This document shows positions 16,694-24,992 of a DNA stretch of 64,000 bases, piece by piece; within the stretch, counting starts at the first letter, position 1; every line of letters begins with the position of its first letter. The notes beneath the pieces were generated by a model. That model was given only the letters and a program-made list of their open reading frames with translations. It searched no databases and was not told where the DNA came from. Origin of the DNA: Haloarcula sp. CBA1127 (GTDB lineage: Archaea; Halobacteriota; Halobacteria; Halobacteriales; Haloarculaceae); contig NZ_BCNB01000009.1 in the NCBI RefSeq assembly GCF_001485575.1, positions 52,843-116,842 on the forward strand, written 5' to 3'. The position numbers were made by a program, and so were the translations under genes.

Positions 16694-18841
16694 ATGGGAC
16701 ATGAGGAGGGGCAGAAGCTGTACTCTGATACTGCATTGAACGATATTGAAGCAGATCAGTTAGGTTACGGGACCTTTGCTGAACATCTTGCAGATACTAT
16801 CTGTGGTTGGACCCCAGACGAGGAGTTCGTCATTGGAATCTACGGACAGTGGGGATCAGGAAAGAGCAGTATTCTGAATTTTGTCGAGTCAGAAATTGAG
16901 AGCCGTGAAGAGCAGCCAGTCATTGTCAGGTTCAACCCATGGTGGTTCTCTGGACAAGCAGATCTAATAGAGAAATTCTTCTCGCAGTTGCGGACAGGCT
17001 TGGGGGATGACGAAAAGTTCAGCGACGCAAAGGAGAAGTTGGCTGATCTTTCTCGCACTGTATCAAAAGTTCCATTCTACAAGCTTACCGGTGTCCCTGC
17101 AGGCCCATTTCTCGGAAGGTTTGCAGATATGATTTCGATTGAAGAGGAGAATATCGGCAAGCTCAAGGACGAGATTTCTGAGTTGCTAACAGGAATAGAT
17201 CAACCTATAGTGGTGTTCATCGACGACATCGATCGATTAACTGATGAAGAGATCAAACAAATGTTCCGGCTCGTCAAAAGCGTCGCTGACTTTCCAAATC
17301 TAATATACGTCCTCGCATTCGACCGCGACATTATCACTGAGGCCCTTGAAACGGGTGAGAGGGGTGTGCAGAACGGAGATGAATATCTGGAGAAAATAAT
17401 CCAGTTACCCCAACATGTTCCAATACCCCGTGAGGGATCACTTGACCAGTTCTTTACTGACCGATTAGATGCTATTGTCGGGGACGACGAGATCGTATTT
17501 GATTCGTCTCATTGGCAAACGGTATACAAAGAGGGTATTGAACCGTTGGTTCAAACTCCCCGTGACGCTATACGCCTATCCAACGCTGTCAAGACATCGT
17601 ATGGTGCCCTCCAGAACGAGATTAACTATCTTGACCTCATTGCAGTGGAGGCACTTAGAATCTACTTCAACAGTCTATACGACCAAGTCAGAACGAATAA
17701 ATCGAAATTTACCAACCGGAGGCAAATGGAACGGTCTAATAGTCCCGACTATTCTTTTTTATGGGAAAACTTCGATGGTGATCACAAAGACTCTGCAACG
17801 ATGCTTCTCTCATATCTATTCCCGCGATTTGAAGAAGATGACTTCGCCATGGGCCGCACTATATCAGAGAACTCAAACACATATCGGAAGAGGAACCGAA
17901 TCTGCCATCCAGAGATGTTTTCCTACTACTTCCGACAAACCGTGCCAGAGGGACAAATCCCAATAGACGAATTCCAATCGATAGTCCAATCCACAGAAAA
18001 CCCTGAAAAATTTGAGAAGCACCTAATGGAGCTATCAGATCAGAGGAGAGATTCAGGGAGGTCTGAGGCCCATAACTTTCTAAAAAGGTTCGAAGAACAT
18101 GCCGCTGAAGTCGGAAATAAAAAAGGGGCAACAAAAGTGCTCTTCAGACTCAGCGACCACCTGATAGAGGTTGACCCACCTGCCAACCAGTTCAACGACG
18201 GTAATCGAGGGCACATTTACCGAGCTGTACACAACATGCTCGAAGATACAGCTGATCCAGGACCCATCTTAGAAGACGCCATTCGACGCGATGGATCGAC
18301 TTACTTCACCACCCACTTTCTTATTCGATGTCTACAAGAACATGGAGAGCACGGCGGCAACACGAAGAGAGAAGAGAATCGACTGCTATCCATGGATACC
18401 ATCAACAGTCTCAAACAAGTTTGGGTGGAGCAGGTAGAAGGGAAGGCGGAGAGTAATAAATTATCTGAGCAGCCACATCATCTTGACAGAGTTCTTGACA
18501 CTTGGATAGAATGGGGGGATCAAAAAGAAGCAGTAGAGTGGTCTCAGAGCTACGCATCAGACGACGAGTCGCTGGTGGACTTGGTTGATAGCTTCCTACG
18601 GGAAGGTCGTTCGTCTGCAATAGGGCGGTTTTACTATATCGATCCAGAATGGCTTGAACCATTCATAGACATAGAAGAGGCTGAAAAAAGGCTGCAATCA
18701 ATCGATAAGAACAGACTTGATGAAGACGAAAGGAAAGCGGTGGAAAAGTTCTTGCGCGGAAGAGAGTTACGGGAAGCAGGAGAAGACCCCAGCTCTCTTG
18801 AAGCATGGACATTTTCTAAGCGCAAGAACATGAACAAATAG
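16694..18841 (+). CDS. KAP-family P-loop NTPase
   Basis: From ATG 16694 the product has 715 residues; the frame is open a few codons further upstream without a better start. Diagnostic KAP features are the Walker A GIYGQWGSGKSSILNF (~residue 51), the FNPWWFSG motif (~81-88), a Walker B VVFIDDIDRLTDEE (~173) and YVLAFDRDIITEAL. The C-terminal ~330 residues are helical and unrecognised. KAP NTPases include the phage-exclusion protein PifA and are frequent in defence islands and on plasmids, often membrane-associated; here I see no strong transmembrane insertion. It is a single-gene unit with a T-rich TATA-like ttttatt about 25 bases before the start. A defence role is inferred from family and setting. 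Confidence 0.85.
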   Translation: MGHEEGQKLYSDTALNDIEADQLGYGTFAEHLADTICGWTPDEEFVIGIYGQWGSGKSSILNFVESEIESREEQPVIVRFNPWWFSGQADLIEKFFSQLRTGLGDDEKFSDAKEKLADLSRTVSKVPFYKLTGVPAGPFLGRFADMISIEEENIGKLKDEISELLTGIDQPIVVFIDDIDRLTDEEIKQMFRLVKSVADFPNLIYVLAFDRDIITEALETGERGVQNGDEYLEKIIQLPQHVPIPREGSLDQFFTDRLDAIVGDDEIVFDSSHWQTVYKEGIEPLVQTPRDAIRLSNAVKTSYGALQNEINYLDLIAVEALRIYFNSLYDQVRTNKSKFTNRRQMERSNSPDYSFLWENFDGDHKDSATMLLSYLFPRFEEDDFAMGRTISENSNTYRKRNRICHPEMFSYYFRQTVPEGQIPIDEFQSIVQSTENPEKFEKHLMELSDQRRDSGRSEAHNFLKRFEEHAAEVGNKKGATKVLFRLSDHLIEVDPPANQFNDGNRGHIYRAVHNMLEDTADPGPILEDAIRRDGSTYFTTHFLIRCLQEHGEHGGNTKREENRLLSMDTINSLKQVWVEQVEGKAESNKLSEQPHHLDRVLDTWIEWGDQKEAVEWSQSYASDDESLVDLVDSFLREGRSSAIGRFYYIDPEWLEPFIDIEEAEKRLQSIDKNRLDEDERKAVEKFLRGRELREAGEDPSSLEAWTFSKRKNMNK

Positions 18842-19255
18842 GTCGGTCTATCGTAGCACATTGTTGATAGCTGACAATCTTGCGGTTTTGGTCGGTGTCA
18901 GATAATCGCTAATCGAGTTAGAGAGGCATTCTATTCGTTCTCGTCGACCCCCATCAGAACACCGAGAGCGTATCAACAATCTCCTACTGAAGAGTGTTGG
19001 TTAGCGGACCCCACCCCCGGAAGTACAAGCCATCTTTATTACACCCTATCACACACCGCCAGAGTACGCCCCTCATAGGCACTCAAGCGCCCGAATTACA
19101 TAGCGGACCAACTCGATCCTCAAGGGCAAGACCGCTCAAACACGCTTAATCTCCTGATGCTCTGTACCTCCCGGAAGTCCAAGCAGGAATGATAGACCAG
19201 TCGCGACGGCTTCTATGACGGACTCCTAGTTCCACTGCATTTGTAGAGAGGTATT
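18842..19255. other. Intergenic region containing repeat R1
   Basis: This 0.4-kb gap has no gene. Its 3' half is the repeat described separately, and the last 60 bases hold the promoter region of the HTH pair. Confidence 0.5.
18993..19184. repeat. 192-bp diverged direct repeat R1
   Basis: This repeat aligns end to end with 23405-23596, the same length. Shared blocks include gtgttggttagcg at the left end, ggaagtacaagc(c/t)atctttattacaccctatcacac, catagcggacca-like text and gtacctcccggaagt at the right end. Within each copy the 14-mer cccggaagtacaag occurs twice (here 19016-19029 exactly and 19170-19183 with one change), 154 bases apart. Confidence 0.75.
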
Positions 19256-19716
19256 ATGACAGTAGCAGAACGATTCATTGCCGTGACCGCCCGATTCGAC
19301 GAGCCACCTGTCGACGAGTGGCTGCATCCCGACGATCCCGACGACTACCCTGACGAACTGCATATCAGAGCGGGGGCGGCGTCGACGAGACAGCCGACAC
19401 GTTCATTGAGCAGTTCGAGGACCAGAGAGCGGCCGCTGCCATTCACCACTTCGACAATCCGTCAGAACTGCGGACGCTCCTGTCGCCGCAGCGTGTTGCG
19501 CTCATCCGCGAACTGCAACGAGGGCCAGCCGACAGCGTCACCGAGTTGGCCGACCGCCTCGACCGGAAGAACCCGCAGGTGAGCAACGACATAGGTGTTC
19601 TCGAAGACGCCGACATTGTCCACTTCCGCGAGGGCAAAGGGCGGGCGAAAGCGCCGTTCATGCCCTACGAGCGCGTGCACATCCAAGCCGAAGTGACCGC
19701 TGCTGGAGAAAAGTAG
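19256..19716 (+). pseudogene. Winged-HTH regulator with an internal frameshift
   Basis: The frame from ATG 19256 gives MTVAERFIAVTARFDEP to about DELHIRAG, then turns into implausible Arg/Ser-rich sequence. A one-base shift in the G-rich run near 19372-19380 restores GGGVDETADTFIEQFEDQ and a good winged HTH (RVALIRELQRGPADSVTELA, KNPQVSNDIGVLEDADIV), ending GEK and stop at 19716. The C-terminal half resembles the haloarchaeal HTH proteins often paired with small toxins. Either the gene is broken or the G-run holds a sequencing error. The next gene starts four bases after its stop. Confidence 0.6.
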
Positions 19717-19719
19717 CTC

Positions 19720-20079
19720 ATGATGCCGACAGACGATACAGCGGAGCTGACCGAACAAGACGTGCTGAAAGCGTTCGACTACGAGACCACTGTGGATGCT
19801 CCGATGCTGACTGTCGCCGAGGTCGCCGACGCGCTGGCCGAGCATTTCGATATCGAGGTCGGCAGCGAGATTATTCGGTGTCGCTTGCGGGAGATGGAAA
19901 GCGACGAACTGGTCGCAAGCGAAGGCACCGAGGACTCCACGGTCGAGTGGACCGCACTTGTCGCGCTACGGCTCTCCGACGAGGTGCTGGCCGACGTCGA
20001 AGCGGTCGAGGGCGAGTTAGAGCGCGGCGAAACGGTGCCGCTCAACGAGCTTACCGACGATTTGTTCGGCGACAAATAG
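19720..20079 (+). CDS. Small HTH-like protein, partner of the preceding HTH gene
   Basis: This protein of up to 119 residues (ATG ATG at the start) is highly acidic, with a helix-turn-helix-like middle section (LTVAEVADALAEHFDIEVGSE, then RCRLREMESDELVASEG). It follows the frameshifted regulator by four bases and is probably cotranscribed. The pair has the size and layout of a toxin-antitoxin or two-regulator operon, but I recognise no toxin fold. The C-terminal half is an acidic helix. Confidence 0.62.
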   Translation: MMPTDDTAELTEQDVLKAFDYETTVDAPMLTVAEVADALAEHFDIEVGSEIIRCRLREMESDELVASEGTEDSTVEWTALVALRLSDEVLADVEAVEGELERGETVPLNELTDDLFGDK

Positions 20080-20128
20080 TGTGGTCAAAAATTATCGCGT
20101 CAGCGGTTTTTCCGGTATGGAAGCTACG

Positions 20129-20596
20129 CTACTCTGGCCCCAGCTCGGGATCTGGGTCACCAGACGAGCCTTCTAGTTGACTGGTGTGCTGTAGCCCTTC
20201 TCGTTCGACATAAACATCGACATCCTCAGCCAGTTCTTCAAGTTCCGCCATCAATTCATCTTCATGCGTTTCCAGCGTTTCACGCATTTCTGCCGTTAGT
20301 TGCTCTTTCAGCAAGTCCGTATATGCGACGCGGTATTCAAACGGGGCATCCCGAATCAGGCCTGTTTGACACCCTTCAATAACACCGCGGTGTTTTTGGA
20401 CATCTCGGTCGATCCATTCCTTCAGTTGCCAAATAAACCCGCTCTCGACCTGAAGCCGTTCTCGGTCGGATTCGACAACTTCGTTGTGCCATCGTTTGAC
20501 TTGATTGACGACCTCTCGCCGGAAGGTCCAATCAAGTTCGTCTAAGCTCCCTGAATCGACGGCGACAAAGACGTCACCAGAAAAGACGACGCTCAT
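20129..20596 (-). CDS. Hypothetical helical protein
   Basis: This 155-residue acidic protein is predicted mostly helical (WTFRREVVNQVKRWHNEVV, YTDLLKEQLTAEMRETLETH), with a coiled-coil-like stretch at ~100-135 and a disordered end. It is not recognised. Its ATG overlaps the stop of the upstream membrane-protein gene by four bases (ATGA), so the two form an operon. Confidence 0.65.
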   Translation of the reverse strand: MSVVFSGDVFVAVDSGSLDELDWTFRREVVNQVKRWHNEVVESDRERLQVESGFIWQLKEWIDRDVQKHRGVIEGCQTGLIRDAPFEYRVAYTDLLKEQLTAEMRETLETHEDELMAELEELAEDVDVYVEREGLQHTSQLEGSSGDPDPELGPE

Positions 20597-21156
20597 ATTG
20601 GCAAATATGTCAGTCCGAGTTTCGTCTTCGCCTTTTTTGTCCGTTCGCTCACCTCACCAGTTAGTAGAACTCGGATTGAGTCTTGATGGATGATTGGGAA
20701 GGTCTCGAACTCTTTTCTGGTATAGCCATAGATGCCGCCACCTGTTGCTACGATGCCGAGGAGCGTCCAGAGAAGACCGCCACCGCCGATACCGAGCAGG
20801 AGCATCACAATCCCCAAAACAGCACCCATGGCACCATGTGGGCCATACGGGCGGTATTCCAGTTCCCCGTTTCCGACTTCAAGCCACTCTGAGTCGGCCC
20901 GCAGTCTCCCTTTCATCGTGCCCGTTTTTGCTCCAACGTCTTCGCTCTCGATTTCGAGATCGGCACTTTGCGTCCCCTCCGTCTCATATTTGAATCCGCC
21001 GGGGTCTTGGATCTCTTCGACAGCGCGCTTTAATTTCCGATAGAAGGATCGCGGATTGATACCACTGTAATCCCCCTCAACGAATTTGGTTGCCTTGCGG
21101 AGGTCTTGTCTCGTGAAACTTTCTAGTCCACCCTCATCTGCCTCTGTCATTTCCAT
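20593..21156 (-). CDS. Hypothetical protein with two transmembrane helices
   Basis: This 187-residue protein has a soluble N-terminal domain (residues 1-105), then two adjacent transmembrane helices separated by a Gly turn (AVLGIVMLLLGIGGGG, LLWTLLGIVATGGGIYGY) and a ~40-residue basic tail. The membrane hairpin with a large cytoplasmic domain suggests a membrane-associated sensor or anchor; no family is recognised. It heads a two-gene operon, and an AT-rich promoter region (gtaagaattattaacatg) lies just upstream. Confidence 0.65.
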   Translation of the reverse strand: MEMTEADEGGLESFTRQDLRKATKFVEGDYSGINPRSFYRKLKRAVEEIQDPGGFKYETEGTQSADLEIESEDVGAKTGTMKGRLRADSEWLEVGNGELEYRPYGPHGAMGAVLGIVMLLLGIGGGGLLWTLLGIVATGGGIYGYTRKEFETFPIIHQDSIRVLLTGEVSERTKKAKTKLGLTYLPI

Positions 21157-21443
21157 GTAAGAATTATTAACATGATGTATAAGTGTTAGGTACTGTTATC
21201 AAATTTAATTCAAAGAGAGGGAAGTGGTAGGTACAGTCCTGAATCATGGATTTCGGCATCGCAGGTGCTCAATTTTGAGTGGGCTCTTCAGTCTCCCGAA
21301 ACCCGAAACGGAGCACCCAGCGCTAGTCACCAAACGTGGCCGACGTATAGCTGAATCGCGTCTATAGCCTACCTGAATTGAAAATACAGAGTCGAGCAAT
21401 ATATCTAAATACGGTCAAATTCACAAACAAATACAATAATAGT
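21157..21443. other. Divergent intergenic region
   Basis: This gap separates divergent genes. AT-rich patches near 21170-21210 and 21400-21440 are likely promoters. Nothing else is seen. Confidence 0.4.
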
Positions 21444-22049
21444 ATGATTGGCAAAGTTATTCATTCTCCAACCAAATTTTTCGTGAAACAGATAGAACAG
21501 TCGGGAGTCGGCTATTCTGTCGTCGTTGTGGGTGTTGCTGGATTAATGCTTGGTGTGTCTATTATTATTTCAGCGTTCGCAGCCCTTGGAAACACATCAA
21601 GCGACGCGGTAGTCTATTACGTTATTGGGAATCTTGTCACAGCAGGAATGGTAGTGGCGCTACTCTATTTGCTATGGTTATTCTATGCGGGATCGATCTA
21701 CACCTTTTCTACCTATGTATTTGGAACAAGCGGGGAATTCAGAGAACTGTTGACTGTAATTGGGTGGGGATTTATTGGTCTTGTCGTTGCAGGCGCTATT
21801 AGCGTAGTTTTTGAAGGAGCTGTTTTGTTTTTGGGAGTGGATGGAGCCAGTACTATCCCGGTAATCGGGCTAAAAGCAACGTCTTTGTTTCATCTTATAA
21901 ATAATACATTATTCTTGTGGACGTGCTATCTATGGGTGACGGGCGTCAGAGTAGCAACCTCTAATGGGATTAAGCGATCGGTTCTACTAGTTGCAATCCC
22001 AGTTGGGTTCTCACTGCTTGTCTCGTATATTCCCTCGATGTACGCATGA
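21444..22049 (+). CDS. Yip1-type multi-pass membrane protein
   Basis: This 201-residue protein starts at ATG 21444 (longer frames reach 21378 without support). It has a short basic N-terminus (KVIHSPTKFFVKQIEQ) and five hydrophobic segments: VVVVGVAGLMLGVSIIIS, VIGNLVTAGMVVALLYLLWLF, VIGWGFIGLVVAGAISVVF, FHLINNTLFLWTCYLWV and SVLLVAIPVGFSLLVSYI. The start plus five-helix pattern matches archaeal Yip1-domain proteins, which often occur with SpoIIM-like proteins; such a gene lies convergently next door. Its function is unknown. Confidence 0.65.
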   Translation: MIGKVIHSPTKFFVKQIEQSGVGYSVVVVGVAGLMLGVSIIISAFAALGNTSSDAVVYYVIGNLVTAGMVVALLYLLWLFYAGSIYTFSTYVFGTSGEFRELLTVIGWGFIGLVVAGAISVVFEGAVLFLGVDGASTIPVIGLKATSLFHLINNTLFLWTCYLWVTGVRVATSNGIKRSVLLVAIPVGFSLLVSYIPSMYA

Positions 22050-22087
22050 AACCTCAACTGCCTCAGCGAGAGTCTCTATAAGGATAC

Positions 22088-22657
22088 TCATCTTATAATA
22101 CTGTGCGTGACCGAATATTCAATTATTGAGCTGATGACTATTAGAGTCTCTGCTACGAGAAATAATTTTACCGTGTCAACAAGGTCTGAATGAGTTAGTG
22201 GCTCAGATTTTTCCTCTCGGAGGTACTCCTTGAGTCCAAGTGGGATGATTAATCCAGCCGCTATAGCAGTAAATAAGGCCGGAAGTTCAATAATTGCGTG
22301 AGGAATGAATAAGATTGCAACGCGATAAATCCCTACAGACTCAGAGATTCCTGTTCCAATAATAATACCGTGAATGAGGCCTGTATAAGACCCAATCAGA
22401 ATAGTGAAGATCCCCATTGAGAGTAGTCCAAGGACTATAATCAGTACGCTCAACATGTTATTTACAACTAAGCTAAGTAGCTCAATATTGGTCTGTATCG
22501 AACTTTCGCTTGATACGCCAGGAACACCAGATGGGTCCACAAATCCAGTCTCTAATGCCAATGTCAAACCAATAAGGAATCCAACACTATAGATAGCTCC
22601 ACCTATCTTCAGTAAACTCACACGGGTTCGGAGAGCAGAGTATACTCCATGATACAT
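22088..22657 (-). CDS. SpoIIM-family membrane protein
   Basis: This 189-residue protein contains the hallmark PHAIIELPALFTAIAAGL (residues ~128-145) within several transmembrane helices (LKIGGAIYSVGFLIGLTL, VLIIVLGLLSMGIFTILIG, VKLFLVAETLIVISSIIEY). The family is widespread in archaea and bacteria and thought to act in membrane organisation; its precise role is unknown. The chosen ATG (MYHGVYSAL) is preceded by a TATA-like tttaatattt about 12 bases upstream. It is convergent with the Yip1-like gene. Confidence 0.78.
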   Translation of the reverse strand: MYHGVYSALRTRVSLLKIGGAIYSVGFLIGLTLALETGFVDPSGVPGVSSESSIQTNIELLSLVVNNMLSVLIIVLGLLSMGIFTILIGSYTGLIHGIIIGTGISESVGIYRVAILFIPHAIIELPALFTAIAAGLIIPLGLKEYLREEKSEPLTHSDLVDTVKLFLVAETLIVISSIIEYSVTHSIIR

Positions 22658-22697
22658 TGGATACCAAATATTAAAACGAAATGTCTTAGAGCCGTTG

Positions 22698-22988
22698 TTA
22701 TAGAGCGTACCCGAGGCTTTTAAGCATCTGCATGACCCCTCGGGGAGCCAAACCGGGTCCGGCAAAGAATGTGATAGTGCCAGAGCTAGCCGTCACGACA
22801 CTGTAAGCAACAACGGAATCCCCTGGAATCGGACTCGCCACCGTAATGCCCAAAATCACGAGAGCACCATCAGCTGTCGCAACTGCTCCGCCGACACCTC
22901 CGGCGAGGAGGACGAGGGCCGACAGGCAAGTAAGCAGTGCTATTCGAGCATCTTCCCCTATTTTTCTGTCTAAGTTTATTTGAACCAC
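22698..22988 (-). CDS. Small two-helix membrane protein
   Basis: From GTG 22988 this frame encodes 96 residues with two hydrophobic helices (ARIALLTCLSALVLLAGGVGGAVATADGALVI is one long segment, then a second around SVVAYSVVTASSGTITFF). Upstream continuation of the frame runs through a pseudogene fragment, so I start at GTG. It is not recognised and could be a remnant. Confidence 0.42.
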   Translation of the reverse strand: MVQINLDRKIGEDARIALLTCLSALVLLAGGVGGAVATADGALVILGITVASPIPGDSVVAYSVVTASSGTITFFAGPGLAPRGVMQMLKSLGYAL

Positions 22989-23099
22989 GATGTCATTTGT
23001 ATCCTCACTCTTATTGAATTTTTTCCTGATAATACATGCTGATCTGTCCGATGAGATCAGATTGCTTGGTCCACTCAGTCCGTCCGAACAAGGTACTGA

Positions 23100-23205
23100 T
23101 GCTTGGACTACGGAGGCGTCAGCGGGAGTATCAGCCCGGCCAATGCGAACTCTCGAAGCACTTCGGGCGGGACACCCCCAGTCTCTCACAGCATGGGGTC
23201 GAGAA
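23100..23205 (-). pseudogene. Fragment homologous to the 3' part of the 23776-24039 gene
   Basis: On the minus strand this reads LDPML-stop-ETGGVPPEVLREFALAGLILPLTP, clearly matching LDAVLRETEGVPPEVLRELALAGLTL of the intact gene. The stop replaces an Arg codon (CGA to TGA), and there is no start. It is a diverged duplicated relic about 0.7 kb from the intact copy. Confidence 0.7.
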
Positions 23206-23373
23206 ACAGCGGGCACTGAGACAATCGCTTGTGATGATTCGGTCAGTGCAGTGACTGTAACTTGCAGACCACAAAAGCTCTGGTACTAGTCAGAATTGGT
23301 CGTGAACAGGACCTACACCGAAATGAAACCAGTCCGTAAAAAGACACTCTACCGATCATCAGCAGCCAGTCCG

Positions 23374-23417
23374 GCTAACCAACACTGGACCGCCATCACC
23401 ACCAAGTGTTGGTTAGC
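23374..23417. repeat. 13-bp inverted repeat gctaaccaacact / agtgttggttagc
   Basis: A perfect inverted repeat with an 18-base spacer; the right arm is the left edge of repeat R2. Related ggttarc/gytaacc pairs occur at 9840/9872, 26727/26781 and 55857/55889. Confidence 0.65.
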
Positions 23418-23596
23418 GACCCACCACCCCGGAAGTACAAGCTATCTTTATTACACCCTATCACACGCCATCAGAATATAGCCCTGACAGCGACTCAAAA
23501 GGCCGAACTGCATAGCGGGACCATCTCGGTCCCCAAGACCAAACCCACTCAAAGGCGCTTATTCTCGCACTACTCAGTACCTCCCGGAAGTACAAG
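23405..23596. repeat. 192-bp diverged direct repeat R2
   Basis: The partner of R1 at 18993-19184, in the same orientation, with the 14-mer cccggaagtacaag exactly at 23428-23441 and 23583-23596. Confidence 0.75.
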
Positions 23597-23775
23597 GGGG
23601 GGTTTACATACAACTCGGCCGTCAGCCACAGATACATACTCGCGCTGTCGTGGGACCTGCCTCACCAGGTCCCGGCGCGGGGTCGCGAGCTGTCAGGAGT
23701 AGTCTCGGAAACCATCGCAACCCATGCAAAAGGCACGCCTAAATCATCAAAAAGATAGAGGTATCGCTGTCCCGC

Positions 23776-24039
23776 TCAGGCCGTCGCAACGACGTGCTGA
23801 TGCTCAGCCTGCGTGGGCGTCGGTTGGAGCGTCAGCCCGGCCAGCGCGAGCTCCCGGAGCACTTCCGGCGGGACACCCTCAGTCTCTCGAAGCACGGCGT
23901 CGAGCGTCCAGGCGTTGTGTTCCGAACGCACCGGCGGCGTCGTCTCGACCACCGCGGTCGGCGCGGTCTCCCGCAACGCTCGGGCGGCCCGCTGGACTCG
24001 GTGGCGGTTCTCGACCGTACAGCGAACGGTCTTGCTCAT
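23776..24039 (-). CDS. Small hypothetical protein, downstream member of a two-gene operon
   Basis: This 87-residue protein has a basic N-terminal helix (CTVENRHRVQRAARALRET) and a helical C-terminus (DAVLRETEGVPPEVLRELAL). It is not recognised. Its ATG overlaps the stop of the upstream gene (ATGA). A diverged fragment of its 3' part lies at 23100-23205, so the gene has been duplicated locally. Confidence 0.62.
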   Translation of the reverse strand: MSKTVRCTVENRHRVQRAARALRETAPTAVVETTPPVRSEHNAWTLDAVLRETEGVPPEVLRELALAGLTLQPTPTQAEHQHVVATA

Positions 24040-24365
24040 GCGTTCAGCCCCCGAGCGAGATCGCCGATGAGTGAGCCGCCGACGTGCGGGCCAACGGCCC
24101 AGCCGCGTTCGTCCTGCGTGTACTCGCACCATCCTGCGAGTGTTTCATACGGCGTCTCGGCAAGTGCGACTTTCTCGGCTTGGTCGTCCGTCGCAACGAC
24201 GGCCACGGCGAACTCATACGAGTCCCAGTAGTATGCCGCGCCTTCGCCGTCGACGCCCAAGAAGAGCGGGCGGCCTTGCGTGAGCAGTTCGCGAGCGATA
24301 CGTTCCTGTGGATGTGCGTCAGTCGTGCCGACAGATTTACTAGTCGGCGAGGCAGACTTACTCAT
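24036..24365 (-). CDS. Small hypothetical protein, upstream member of a two-gene operon
   Basis: This 109-residue protein starts MSKSASPTSKSV and has an alpha/beta body (RPLFLGVDGEGAAYYWDSYEF, AVAVVATDDQAEKVALAET) with Gly-rich loops. It is not recognised. A GGTTC/GAACC hairpin sits directly before the ATG, similar in position to, but lacking the TTTTGTG block of, the recurrent leader elements. Confidence 0.62.
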   Translation of the reverse strand: MSKSASPTSKSVGTTDAHPQERIARELLTQGRPLFLGVDGEGAAYYWDSYEFAVAVVATDDQAEKVALAETPYETLAGWCEYTQDERGWAVGPHVGGSLIGDLARGLNA

Positions 24366-24489
24366 GGTTCTTCCAGGAACCGACGCGCCTGCCGTGTTGT
24401 GACCACGGTGGGCAACTCGTGTTCTCGAAAGCACGAAATCGCCCAGCAGCGCGTCTGTTCCTACTCAATAGTCACGGCTTCCGGCTACT

Positions 24490-24515
24490 TAGTGCTTGTC
24501 ATAGTACTATGCCAA
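24490..24515. promoter_or_regulatory. Candidate operator downstream of the repressor-like gene
   Basis: catagtactatgccaa contains a 12-bp palindrome (catagtactatg) and follows acttagtgcttgt. A near-identical pair of blocks lies upstream of the gene at 24857-24905. Confidence 0.45.
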
Positions 24516-24524
24516 AAAGAAGCG

Positions 24525-24842
24525 CTAAGATTGGTCTCCGTAGTAGTATCTTCGTCCCTTTTCAGTCGCTTTGTAGAACCCATCAGTACTATCAACTCTC
24601 TCTACGTATCCTTCCTTAAGCAGTTCCTTCAGATATCGATTAACAGTCCGTCTTTCGAACGTAGCACCTCTCTCCTTACAGTTGTGGAAAATAACGTTTG
24701 GCGGGAGGTGAAGCTCTGTTTCGACCAACAGACCCAGCACTTGTCTCACTCTTTCCTCCTTACCCATACTGCTATTTTCATCGGGTTTGCTGTTATTTCC
24801 GCCGGATTTGTCGGGCATACCTTGTTCTATGACTTGTGGCAT
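24525..24842 (-). CDS. Winged-HTH repressor-like protein
   Basis: From ATG 24842 the protein has about 105 residues (an upstream ATG at 24875 is less likely). It has a hydrophilic N-terminal 25 residues and then a winged helix domain: RVRQVLGLLVETELHLPPNVIF, RTVNRYLKELLKEGYVERVD and FYKATEKGRRYYYG. This matches small phage/plasmid repressors of haloarchaea. Sequence blocks on both sides of the gene (cacagtacgatgccaa upstream and catagtactatgccaa downstream, 14 of 16 bases equal) look like its own operators, suggesting autoregulation. Confidence 0.68.
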   Translation of the reverse strand: MPQVIEQGMPDKSGGNNSKPDENSSMGKEERVRQVLGLLVETELHLPPNVIFHNCKERGATFERRTVNRYLKELLKEGYVERVDSTDGFYKATEKGRRYYYGDQS

Positions 24843-24856
24843 TGTTCTACTGTATT

Positions 24857-24905
24857 TGGCACAGTACGATGCCAACCACTAAGTGCTTGTGATGGTACAT
24901 CACCG
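24857..24905 (-). promoter_or_regulatory. Candidate operators upstream of the repressor-like gene
   Basis: ttggca...tgccaa (8-base spacer) overlaps cacagtacgatgccaa. It is followed by actaagtgcttgt and by the perfect arms gtgatg/catcac around gta. The blocks repeat those at 24490-24515. Confidence 0.5.
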
Positions 24906-24992
24906 AATATGTGCGACTCGCCGGGGAACAATAGGCTACCAAAATCGAGCCACCGGGGTTAGGGCCCCGCTGACCCGGTCGCGCACGGCATC

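Larger units (their letters stand above)
22989..23775. other. Intergenic region with a gene fragment, an inverted repeat and repeat R2
   Basis: No intact gene is seen. It contains, in order, a fragment of the small gene at 23776, a 13-bp inverted repeat at 23374/23405 and the R2 repeat. Confidence 0.5.

Noticed and set aside
24366..24400. Hairpin before ATG 24365 as a further leader copy
   Set aside because: It has a GGTTC/GAACC stem directly before the ATG but no TTTTGTG block and no GGGTG loop.
23698..24434. Long plus-strand frames opposite the two small genes
   Set aside because: They are antisense to a coupled gene pair with ATGA overlap and have Arg-rich composition.
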